In this document: positions 46,972 to 57,155 of the stretch, in pieces
Position numbering within the stretch: position 1 is the first letter of the stretch
Layout of the letters: every line of letters begins with the position of its first letter
NCBI GenBank assembly: GCA_002803225.1
Contig: NXFV01001211.1
Span: 48,012-112,011 of the forward strand
Reading direction: 5' to 3'
Origin: Gamarada debralockiae
Taxonomy: Eukaryota; Ascomycota; Leotiomycetes; Helotiales; Hyphodiscaceae
DNA: 64,000 nucleotides
Program-made: the position numbers and the translations under genes
The notes under the pieces: model-generated
The model's database searches: none
What the model saw: only the letters and a program-made list of their open reading frames with translations
Told to the model about the DNA's origin: nothing

Positions 46972-48899
46972 ATGGCTACCCCTTCGAAAGACGCGCCCAG
47001 CGTGCCAGAATATTCCATCGACTTTGCTTCTGGCCCGGCGTCTCCCGGTTCTGAAGATGAATCCCCAGCAACAAGTCCAATTACTGAGGGGTCAAATATA
47101 CCTCGTGTCCCCTCTCTGCGAGCCGTACCCGATCAACTCACCGCATCCTCCATGACCGCTTCCTCGACACCCATCGGAATGCTGAACAATGCGCGAAGAC
47201 CTAACGGTCCCCCAGCTGCTGCTGCGAGAGGGGGTCTACCACAAAGTATGGAGGCAAAGATGAAGGCATTCCACCTCTCAAGGCAAGGCACGCCGCTCGC
47301 ACGACCTCAAGTTGGTGGATCAATATCTACGGGCTCGACCCCAGACCCAGGCCCTGGGGGGCGCGCAATTGGAGGTCTACCAGCTGGATTACAATTGCCA
47401 CCGAATATGCGACCACAAGCACATAACTTCGTTTCTGCCCCGTCAGTACCGAAAGCGAAGACTGGATTGAGTGCGCGAAGAGGTATGACGTTACCAGGCG
47501 GCCTGCCAGGTGTTTCAGCACCTGCGACCCCCACACTGGATGCGAATGGCAATGCCTCCCTAAATCAATCGTCACAAGGAGGATCAATGTTCAACAAGTT
47601 CTCAAATATCGTTGACACGAAAAATGGAACCTTGAACTTCGCAGGGAAAGCGGTGATTCATGGCCAAGGAATTGATTTCAACAACGGAACTAACTTCAAT
47701 ATCTCGCTTGATGAAGTCGATACGTTAGAAGAATTAGGGAAGGGAAATTACGGCACAGTGTACAAAGTTCGACATGCACGCCCACGCATGAGAAGACCTG
47801 GGTTGGGATTAGCAGGGAACAAAGCCTGCTCGCAATCGCCTCTTACTCCATCACCCGAAAAAGAGGATGCGGAGAATGCCAGCTCTCCCAAAACTGCTTC
47901 CACGACAGGGGTAATCATGGCGATGAAGGAACTCCGCCTCGAACTGGACGAAGCAAAATTCGCCGCCATTATCATGGAACTCGATATTCTCCACCGCTGT
48001 TTATCACCCTACATCATCGATTTCTACGGAGCTTTCTTTCAAGAAGGCGCTGTATACATATGTATCGAGTTCATGGATGGTGGATCAATTGACAAGGCAT
48101 ACGGCGACGGCGTCCCAGAGAACGTTTTACGAAAAATCACCTATGCTACGACTCAGGGCTTGAAGACGCTAAAGGAGGAGCACAACATCATCCATCGAGA
48201 CGTCAAGCCCACAAACATCCTTGTCAACACAAGAGGTCAAGTCAAGATCTGTGATTTCGGTGTGTCAGGAAATTTGGTCGCCAGTATCGCCAAGACGAAC
48301 ATTGGCTGTCAATCATACATGGCTCCTGAACGAATAAGCGGAGGTGGGATGTCTGGTATGAACCCAGGAGGAGGAACCTACAGCGTCCAGTCGGATATTT
48401 GGTCCTTGGGATTGACTATCATTGAGTGCGCGTTGGGGCGTTATCCATACCCACCGGAGACGTACAACAACATCTTCTCCCAATTAAGCGTAAGTTCTCA
48501 ATAACCACCCCTTCTCAGAAATAGCTATTGACACCCATTTAGGCAATCGTAGATGGTGAACCCCCAGATCTCCCAGAAGAAGGATACTCTCCACTAGCCC
48601 GAGACTTTGTCCGCGGCTGCCTAAACAAGATCCCCAAAAAACGCCCAACGTACTCCATGCTGCTCCAGCACGGCTGGCTTGCCTCATTATCCAAGCCGCA
48701 GACGATTACCGAGGACGACGAGGATGAGGACGGCGTCGGCATGGAAATGCCGAGCAGTAGTACCGAGGACCTGGAGGTTGCAGAGTGGGTTAAGAATGCG
48801 TTGGATAGGAAGAAGAAGGGTCTCATGGGTGAGAGCCAGAAGCCTGCTCTCCATGCGGCGCCTTTGGATACCATGAGTCCGATGTCGACTCCTGGCTAG
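46972..48899 (+). CDS. pbs2: MAP kinase kinase of the HOG pathway (Pbs2-type)
   Basis: Exons 46972-48489 and 48543-48899 give 624 residues. The first 240 residues are Ser/Pro/Thr-rich regulatory sequence. The kinase domain starts with GKGNYGTVYKV (256-266). The ATP-binding lysine is K319 in MAMKEL, placed after a family-typical insert of about 45 residues. The catalytic loop is HRDVKPTN (408-415) and DFG is at 428-430. The activation loop SIAKT places the two phosphorylation sites at S438 and T442, and APE is at 451-453. The pattern IMELDILHRC and FMDGGSIDKAYG fits Pbs2 rather than the Mkk1 or Ste7 types. Pbs2 passes osmotic and oxidative stress signals from Ssk2-type MAPKKKs to the Hog1 MAPK. 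The tail is acidic. The 53-bp intron lies inside kinase subdomain X. Confidence 0.88.
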
Positions 48900-49392
48900 G
48901 TTAGCGGACTACCGATGAAGTTGTGAACGAGGGAGGGAGTGCAGTGCGAGATGAAAGGGGTGTATGGTTTGGGCTGGCTCCTGGACCTAATGATGAATGA
49001 TGCGGAGAATTTTCTTGCGTGGATTGGATTGATTTCGTTATGAGACGACAGAGTGGATGAGAAGAAAGCAAGAAAATGATGTTTTCATTGGAGTGATGGG
49101 TTGTGGAGCGCATGGAGAGGATTTCTTTGTTGCAGTTAATGAGAACGAGACACAGAGAATGGATGAATGGAAGTGTGGAGCGATGCATGGATACCAGAAT
49201 ACGTCACGTTTTTCTTACGAAGAATGAAACGAACACTAGCATACGGAATGACAAACGATAGATCTCATTAATTCCCTCTGTCCATATTCCCGCAACTTAA
49301 AACAGCTCTCTGTCTTACATTGCTCAAATAAGCCCAATTGCTTTTTCCTGCCTGTCTCGTCGTTTCTGGGTAGTACCCATCTCCTCCTATAC
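48900..49392. other. Convergent 3' spacer
   Basis: About 490 bp between the 3' ends of pbs2 and the DUF6594 gene. No gene seen. Confidence 0.4.
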
Positions 49393-50451
49393 CTAGGGGC
49401 CAGGACCCAGATTCCCACTCACAAAAACAACCAAAACAGCCGCATACGCAGCCGTGGAGCCAAAAATCTCCGCCCGGCGCGCATTCGTCAAAAGTCCAAC
49501 GACGACAGCGAAAAGAGACGAGAACAGAGCAACCATCCCTATCCTCAGTTTCCAGGAACGATTGTTTATGAGCAACAGGCAGGCCATCGCACCCAGAAGC
49601 AATATGCTGCTGAAAATCACGCTCAGGATATAGCCTGTGAGCTGTATAGAGCTATCTGAGAGGTAGAAAATGTCGGGGTTGTGATTATATGGAGATTTGC
49701 GCTTCTTGTCCTAGTGGAAAGTGGTGAGAATGGGTAGAGGAGCTGGGTGTGGGGTAGGGGGCTTACTCGAAAGCAATATCCGCACGTGTACCGCAGAATT
49801 CGGTTTAGTCTGTCGTCTTCTGAGGTCTTTAGAGTGAGGAGATCATGGGGATCTGCGAGGAGGTTTTGGTCGTGGCCGAGAAGTGTGTTTCCGTCACGCC
49901 GGAATTCTTCTTTAAGGATAGACAAAGCGAGCTGAGATGGTTTTTTGAAGGTCTTTACTTCGCGTTCTTGGATCAATGCTTCTCCTGAAATCGTTTCAGC
50001 TGCTGTAGTATACTAGACACTGAGTCAAGTTCAGTAACCACTCACGATATTCTCTCATCGCATTCTGAATCTGTTTATGGAGCTCCACACGCTCATACGC
50101 CCTCTTCTCATTCTCAAACGCTCTACTCTCACTCCGTCCATTTCCATCAACAGCGAATTCGCCACCACGGCTTTGATATCTCTCTGCTGAAGCTTTCAGA
50201 CTGTGATACGCACGAGTCGAAGCCCGCAGTTCTGGGTTGCCTTGACCTGCATCTACATCTTCTTGATCAAAGACTCGGAGCTTTTCCTCGAGTTCGTTTA
50301 AGGTACTTTGTAAATGTAGCAGGTTGCGAGCACCTAGTGTATCGAAGCGCCGGAAGATGGCTGCGTCGTCGTCTTGGCCAATGAAGTGAGAGAGGGCAGG
50401 AAACCCTGGTGGTGCAGCCTTGTCATGCGAGAAACTTTCTAAGCATCTCAA
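49393..50451 (-). CDS. DUF6594 membrane protein, intact frame (start uncertain)
   Basis: Exons up to 50451-50046, then 49984-49767 and 49710-49393, join in phase. The N-terminal family block is GFPALSHFIGQDDDAAIFRR, then LGARNLLHLQSTLNELEEKL. The middle exon has LIQEREVKTFKKPSQLAL and a DRLNRILRY segment. The last exon has PYNHNPDIFYLSDSSIQLTG, then TM helices ending in AAYAAVLVVFVSGN. The function of DUF6594 is unknown. No ATG lies in frame between the upstream stop and the conserved block, so the true start is probably in a small 5' exon. One candidate uses a weak donor near 50560 and the acceptor just before 50436, but I could not prove it. This is the only complete copy among three DUF6594 loci here. 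Confidence 0.7.
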
Positions 50452-51150
50452 CGTGGTATAGAAGTATTTTCAGGAGAGCATTTTTACTTTTAATTCCGAA
50501 AAGCTCTAGTAGGATCGGAGAGTTGAGTTATTAACGTCTCGTTGGATCAGGTCGAACTGGCAAGCATCATGAAGTAGCGAATGTGGAGGCGCAGCCACCT
50601 ACTGCCCAGCCCAGCTCCGGGCAGGGACATTCCACATTAGGCGGAGCACATTTAGATGAGTGGACCTTGCCAATTTATCAACTTTAGAATTTGGCGATGT
50701 TATCTAGCGACACTTGTCACATGGAGTTGGAACGACACAATTACATGAACGGTTCAATTCTTCAGAACGTGGTTTCCCACAAGTCCAATCTCCCAGATCG
50801 TATAGAAAATCCTGCTACTTTCCTGGCATTTTAGATGATCCATATTGAACAGCATGTCACGAGTTGTTACACAAAACGTGACGAGCTGCACGTGCTCTCT
50901 GCTCGGTGAACAATGGGGTTTAGCGCTTCCCGAACAGGAAATTCGAGAACGTCTTCCGTTCACCGGCGGTTCCTATTCTACGCCCTCTACTTTGAATAAT
51001 GTTGCTATACCATCTTTCTCTCCATCCGTTGCGTCTATCTTCTGAGTCTCATATCTGGCCACTTCTTGAAAATTGGACTTGTGGTCTTGAAGTCGTTACG
51101 CTGAGCGACTCGACGAGGCTGAGCAACTTTTCCCCTCGTTCTTCTCAAAA
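50452..51150. other. Divergent promoter region
   Basis: About 700 bp between the DUF6594 gene and the putative regulator. It may contain a small 5' exon of the DUF6594 gene. No other feature. Confidence 0.35.
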
Positions 51151-52867
51151 ATGACAGATAATGCCACCGGTGAAGATCCTAGCGTCGATCCTCGATATCG
51201 TCGCGAATCCACAGCTTTTGATCCACCATCTTATGAGATCAACTATGCAGCTGACCATACCCTCCGGTGGGACCCGCCCCAAGGCTCAGAGGAACTTGCA
51301 CTTGCGCTTAGCTATCATTTTCCAATGGAGAGAGATCTGGAGAGCAAGATGAAGGCTGCGACCAAGAAGTTCTTGAAGGATGAAGCGAAAAAGAAACCAC
51401 TCAACTTGGACTCAATCCTTCATAGAACTAAGGCTGCAATTGTTCGAATTGGAAAGGGTCAACGTACAGGGAAGGAAAAGACTTCTGCAGGCTCGCCCAG
51501 TTCCAAGCCGCGTAAAGATCCTCCTGCTTCTGAGCAAGAGACCGACCAAACTGTTAGACCCGGGATTGGTGGAGAAATTTCTCAGGAGCAACGGGATATC
51601 CATTCCATCTCAGGAGCCACTCCAATTGATCACGCAAGTGGTTCTGGTCGTTACGATTTCTCTGCTCAACCCTCGAGCGTCGATGTCGCCCCACAATCCT
51701 CCACTTCACCTCTTCGGATAGTGAAGTGGGACCCTGGCTTGAATCGCTTCTTGAAAAAGAGAAAGAAACGTCAGTATGAACCAGAGGAGCGCACGAAAGT
51801 CGCAGCAAATAGAGGGAATGCTTGTGCTGAGCACCAGCGAAAGAAGATGAAGGTTGGCCATCCGTCCGATTTTATTTATATACTCTCCTAACTCTACACA
51901 GTGTGATCCCGAACGTTGTCCGCAGAACAAACAAAACTTAATGAAGCGGCCTGTGCCTCAATCTCAAAATAATTCCTACCAAGCCAGGAATGTCGAATCT
52001 GGAGAGGCCTACGCACACAACATGGTGGGGTTGGCTGTTATTCCAGAGTGCAGTGGGAAAACAACAACACGGAGAGACAAATCTCCAACGTTCAATCGAA
52101 GCTTCCCATTGCCGATGGATCACCAGTCTGTTGATGCTTTCGGAGCAGTGACTGAGACCAATGGCCCTGCAAATCGAACAGTGGGAAGCCTTTTTCCTCA
52201 GAGATTTCCAGACTTAACTCCCCCAGGATGCCCTGACCAGATTAGCAATCGACGTTCTCCTGGAGCAAGGCACCCTTCATCGTATGATATCAGTTCCTCA
52301 TCCAGAAACACCGAAACACCGAACTCGGTTATTGTTTCCAAGCCCGGGATGAATCTCAGTGTTTCGAACAGCATGACTGCTCAGCTTGGGAACATTGACG
52401 ACTGGGGAACTGGCTACATCGATCCTTCGTGGCTAGGCATAGAGAACGAACCGTTTCTTCTCGATGAAGTTTGCCCTTCCGATGCCTACTTCGAGCTGGA
52501 TTCCGATTGGCAGCCCACACCTGCAGAGACACCTACCATGATCGGAAACAGAGATTCTTCCAATGCTGTACCACTAATTGCCATCCCACCTCGAGTATCA
52601 CACAACGGGGCATCTCCTATTGAGTCAGGGTTAAGCTCAAACCCGAGTTACAACGGATCAACCGGACAGATGTGCCGGCCACCACCAAGAGCGTGGCTGC
52701 CATACTCTTCGCCTTATTCTTCCTTTGTCGACGACCAACAGCCGCCACCCACATGTCCAAGTCCTATGCGCCGGTCTAACTTTATGGTCAAACGAAAGGC
52801 ATCAGACTATAGTGCCGCGCAGAACTTGTCTGCAGCATTCAGTAAATTGACGGTCAAAAATATGTAA
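51151..52867 (+). CDS. Putative nuclear regulator with CxxH/CDPxxCP cluster
   Basis: Exons 51151-51852 and 51902-52867 (49-bp intron) give 555 residues. The intron falls exactly inside a Cys-containing basic motif. Joined, it reads CAEHQRKKMK followed by CDPERCPQNK, a C-x2-H and C-x4-C pattern seen in many uncharacterised fungal proteins and reminiscent of half a Zn2Cys6 cluster. Just before it lies a very basic patch (RFLKKRKKRQYEPEER) that could be a nuclear signal. The rest is Ser/Pro/Asn-rich and probably disordered, with an acidic DDWGTGYIDPSWLG stretch that could be an activation region. No known domain outside the motif is recognised. A DNA-binding role is inference. The donor GTTGGC is weak, but the phase and motif support it. 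Confidence 0.65.
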
Positions 52868-54534
52868 CCTTGGATACCGCAGTGTATTTTGGATTGGAAG
52901 AGGGAAGTTGGAACAGGTCTTTACCAGTCATAATGAAATCGCATTCAAACATGTTCTACACTGCTTTGAAGAGAGAAATACACATCTAGGAGTTATAACG
53001 TGTTAGATATGTGATCAGAGCGTTCCGAATAGAATATCATTATTTTGTGTTAAGATACTTGTGATGTAGTCGAATACTCAGATGTACTACGGGACTTTCG
53101 CCTCGCAGGGATGTGGATACTATTTTCCTGGATTCCTCCTACAGTGCTGTACTGTATAAGTCCACCGTTCTATTAAATCCGAGATGAAGGAGCGCAATGT
53201 TGAATTCAAAAGTCACATGTTCCACACAGCGGCTGAAGGAGAATTTCGGCCCGTACCGCTCTCAAACCCAAGATTTTTCATTGGGAATCAATTCAACTAC
53301 TGGTCCGCGGGCACGTAGGATGTCATCGCAGGCCCCCTCCCCCAGTTAAAGATATACTCTGCCGCTATTACTCCAACTAAGTAATCCTATAACTGTGTGT
53401 GTGTGTATATACCCGTAACTCTACTCCAATCTATTCTTGTGAACTATAAACACGAACGCTGTGCCTTCTGGTTGTGACGTCTTTCCTAGCGCCTCTTCCT
53501 TCTTCCCTTTACTAGTCTGTTTTATTCGCCATAACCTCCTTCTCTTCGTCTCGTCGATCCTATAACTGTTGCTTTACGCTCGCCGTAGGTGCTTGTAGTC
53601 GTTTCGAAGAGGGAGGAAGGCTGGCTCTAGTACTTGTGCTCGCCGTATTTGATCGAGGATGAGGAGAAGGTAGCTGTCACAGCCGTTAAAGGGAGTTTCG
53701 ATTCAAGAAAGTAGGAGGAAGGCGGAAGAGCATCGATTGCCTCTACGATGTGCGTGCGTAGTAGTAGCGTTTGAGAGGAGAACTAAGGGTAGCGTAATCT
53801 AGTAGTGGAAGAGGAAGCTATATCAAGTGATTCATTGAACAATAACATAAGGGTTACAAGTAATATTAGGTAACGAAGGATAGATTTCAAGAATGTTGCA
53901 CTTGGGCCATTTTAAGGTAAGTATATAAGGTTAATCACGCTAACCAATAAGATAATAGGGATTCAAAATCTTTAGATCAATTGCAAATTTAATATATTCT
54001 ATATAGACTATATTAATAAGTATTCTATATTTTATAATTTTATATATATATTTACATTCATATAGTGGCCCAGCGCAATCAACGCGTGTACCTTTCTATT
54101 AAATTTGTATGGTGTCGCCATACAGATTAGATAGGCGAGTACGCGCGGGAGAAAAGTCCCTGTGGAATGTGCCAGGCTGCCTGCCGCGTCCCCAAAAAAA
54201 ACCCCCCAAGGCTGCTGCCACATCAAAGTTTTCAGAGGGACATCATCAAGCATCGTTCGATACTCCTGCAAATTACGAGCTCGACCAGCTCGACGTGTCA
54301 TCAGATGGGGGGTGGAACATACTCCTGAATTGATGGCGACGCAACGGTCCATTCCCTCAAGACGATATCTTCGACATCAGTATAGACTGTGCAGTCGAAT
54401 CTCCTTGTTAGATTCGCTTCTCTGTGGTCAAATTATATACAACTGGATCTCGACATATATCTCAGCTTCTCCTCCTCATCACCCCGGATCCAGTCAAGAC
54501 CTTCTTTCAACTTTCACTTCGGAATACTGCTACT
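52868..54534. other. AT-rich spacer with possible mobile-element debris
   Basis: About 1.7 kb without a supportable gene. A TG run occurs at about 53396-53406, and the words CCTATAACTGT and GCTCGCCGTA are each repeated (53385/53569 and 53580/53639). A strongly AT-rich block lies at 53930-54060. The change in composition next to two broken genes suggests old element debris or mutated sequence, but I found no terminal repeats or transposase. Confidence 0.35.
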
Positions 54535-55003
54535 ATGTCCGGTTTGCCTACACCTCCCATGGAGGACCAAAAGTCGCACTATATCAGGAAATCTTCCACT
54601 GAGCAATCAAAACTGTTAAATAGAACTTCAAAGAAGTCGAGTTCGTCACATGAACATAGTGCTCTGGTTATAGATGGACGACACAAGAGGGTGTGGAAGG
54701 CCTGTGACAGGTGTAGGATGAAGAAGACGAAGGCATGTCGACGGAGGACAAGCATATTTCGAAGACATAATTTCTTGACAAAGTTTTAGTGTGATGGAGA
54801 GACTTCTTGCAAACGTTATAAAGATGATGGGTTCGTTTGCACAGCTGGAAGCAGGAAAAAGACTGAGTTCAAGCAACTACCTCGTGGGTGAGTCGTCCCC
54901 CTATTCGCTTATATCCGTCGCCACCACGAAGCGAACCCCAGATATATACTAATTAGATCTCATTAGATACGCTGAAGTACTGGAAAATACGAAAAAGAGT
55001 AAG
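54535..55003 (+). pseudogene. Broken C6 (Zn2Cys6) transcription factor, N-terminal part only
   Basis: Exons 54535-54732, 54790-54887 and 54967 to about 54997 encode a fungal binuclear zinc-cluster domain and then stop making sense. The cluster starts ACDRCRMKKTK and continues after the intron with CDGETSCKRYKDDGFVCTAG. The fifth zinc-binding Cys (expected after CKR) is Tyr, a single G-to-A change from TGT to TAT. The intron between the two parts starts with GC rather than GT, in AAG/GCATGT. The third exon gives GYAEVLENT, the usual sequence after this type of cluster. It then meets a possible donor (GTAAGA), beyond which no regulator sequence remains. DNA binding should be lost. Confidence 0.6.
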
Positions 55004-55035
55004 ACAGAGGTTCTTTTAAACGCAGATTACTCAGT

Positions 55036-56980
55036 TTGTTCCTGTTGCCAACTGTCTTTAGATATGCTGGGAAGCTAACTTGCTCTTCGTCAGTGGACAC
55101 TTTCCCGCGCGGATTTCCACGGATGGCTGCTTTGCAGTGTAGCGACGACGACTTAATGATATTCCGCGGGTTCAAAAGACTTCGCGCCCGAACCTTACTG
55201 TATCTCCAAGTCGAAATAACGGAGCTAGGAAAAGCCTTGGACAAACTAGATAAAGAGGACGACGCGAATCCCGAAATACAGTACCGACTCGGAATGACAA
55301 AGCATGAGGGGGGTTGGGATACAGCTCAGCGGCACTTGCTTGACCAGATACGAGCAAAGATAAAAGAATATAGTGAAACCAACCTACCACATGATCTATT
55401 TCGAACATGTGAAGAAAATACTGACAGAGCAAAAAAGATGAGCTCCTGCCAAAATTCCAGACCCATACGAGCATACCATACAAAAAAGACAGAGAAATCA
55501 AAGACCTCGAGGAGCATCACTTCAGATCTTCGAAATGTAACAGGTGTAGTATGCGTGTTAGCAAAAGCCACTACGCTTGCAAGCTCTGTCTCAACGGTAA
55601 CTATATATTATGTCAAGATTGTGCAGACAAGGGCTTCCTTTGCGCCGATGAAGGTTATAGCCTGACGAAGCGAACCATTGATCTTGCACCAAGACGAATC
55701 ATCAATGAGGAAGCCTACGCGCCAGCACGGGGCATAAAGGTGGACATATATGGAAAAACATATTCCGTGATCGGGGACACTGGCTCAGATGTCACCGTCA
55801 TATCCGAAGAACGTCGTCGCGAGCTATGCCTCGAGATGGTCAAAAAGCGGTCGAGGATCAAGATGGGAAATTCCAAGAAGCTTGTCTCGCAAGGCACCGT
55901 GGAACTGCCTCTCAAATTTCCAGATACTCCCGGCAAGATCTTGACAGTCGTCGCACATGTCGTCCGAGATTTCACTTTCGATATCCTTCTCAGCAGCTCG
56001 TTCCTTCACGCAACCGAGACGACCACCAAATTCATCAACCGTTTCGTACCCTGTCTATTCCCGGCTCGAAATCTCTGGGCTTTCTATCGTCTCGGAAAGA
56101 CAACTCAACGCTTCGAAGCCACAATGGAAAACGGTATCCCCTTCCTGGGCCTTGCCGACACGGGTTCCAGGCGCAACATAATGCGAGCGGACTGGGCTCT
56201 TTAACATGGCTTCTCTATTCAATCGAAAACCGATAATCTTGGCTGGATTACGTTTCCACGCGGCCCGACGAGGCAACTAGTGGGCAGGTCCATACAAGCA
56301 TCACCTTGCCTGACGGGAGGAATGTCGATACGGTCTTCGAGGTTTTGCCCAGTTGTAAACTCCCAGTTGTGCTTGGAATCGACTTTGTTGTTGATAACGA
56401 CATCTACAACAATTACCCTGGAGCGTTTCGGGACATAGATACTGCGCAAGAGCGAGATGAGATGCTTGGCATGGGATACAGGCCATGGTACACAAAGGTG
56501 GTTGACGCAGGCCTGAGGAAAGTGAGACGGAGAGCACAACCCAACGACCAGCAGGTTGAAATCCCTTCAGTCAACGAAGATACTGAAATGACCCGGCAGC
56601 TTGCATGGGATAGCAAGTATGACAGCGGAAAGTCGGCTCCGGTTGAGGAGTGGAATGCCGAGAATGCCAGACGGAATGAGCATGAGAGGCTGAGATTTCC
56701 AAATGCGCAACAGAATCCAGTAGCATGCCTCATACCCTACGCTCCAAATGCTTTAGCTTTAGTGTCCGGCAGCCATCCGTCTGCTACCGGAAGTTCGCAA
56801 GACACTGAATCACCTTCTCTCAATGGCTCGTCACAGCGAGCTGTCGACACAGAGGGGATAGATGACCAGGATTCACGCCCACCGATTAATGAACCTACCG
56901 CGAATCTGACCCGATCTACATCTTTCGGTCGTGAGGAAGCGCTCCACTGGCAAAGGGAAATTCTTGATTTTGGCAGTTGA
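55036..56980 (+). pseudogene. Broken DUF6594-like / ZZ finger / double retropepsin-fold gene
   Basis: Three frames together spell one long protein. The first (ATG candidate 55123) has the DUF6594-like N-terminus (MAALQCSDDDLMIF, LRARTLLYLQVEITEL). At the A6 run 55431-55436 it jumps frame and continues as ELLPKFQTHTSIPYKKD. A Cys-rich ZZ-like finger follows (CNRC, CKLC, CQDC). Next comes an aspartic-protease-like block with DTGSDVTVIS (near 55780). A second block with GLADTGSRRNIM ends in TAA at 56202-56204. The same frame goes on as HGFSIQSKTDNLGWITF and shifts again at the GGG near 56282-56284 to a frame open until 56980 (VVLGIDFVVDNDIYNNYPGA). One-base losses in two homopolymers plus a nonsense codon indicate decay, or assembly error. 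It is a cellular fungal gene by context; no integrase or reverse transcriptase is seen. Confidence 0.6.
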
Positions 56981-57155
56981 AAAAAAGGGGAAGGCAGCTA
57001 GGTGGTAGAAGGTATCTTTCCTTGTTGACTAGATTTATTCTCTCCGTTAGGGCGTAAGGGTGGTAGAGAAAGGGTCCAGTTCTCTGGAAGACTGCAACTG
57101 CTCAATTGTTCAACCCACTTGAGTGTCGTCTCACCGAGCCCCAACGAGCCAGATA

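Noticed and set aside
55740..56420. Retrotransposon annotation for the protease-like blocks
   Set aside because: No reverse transcriptase, RNase H, integrase or terminal repeats are seen, and the blocks are joined to cellular-type domains.
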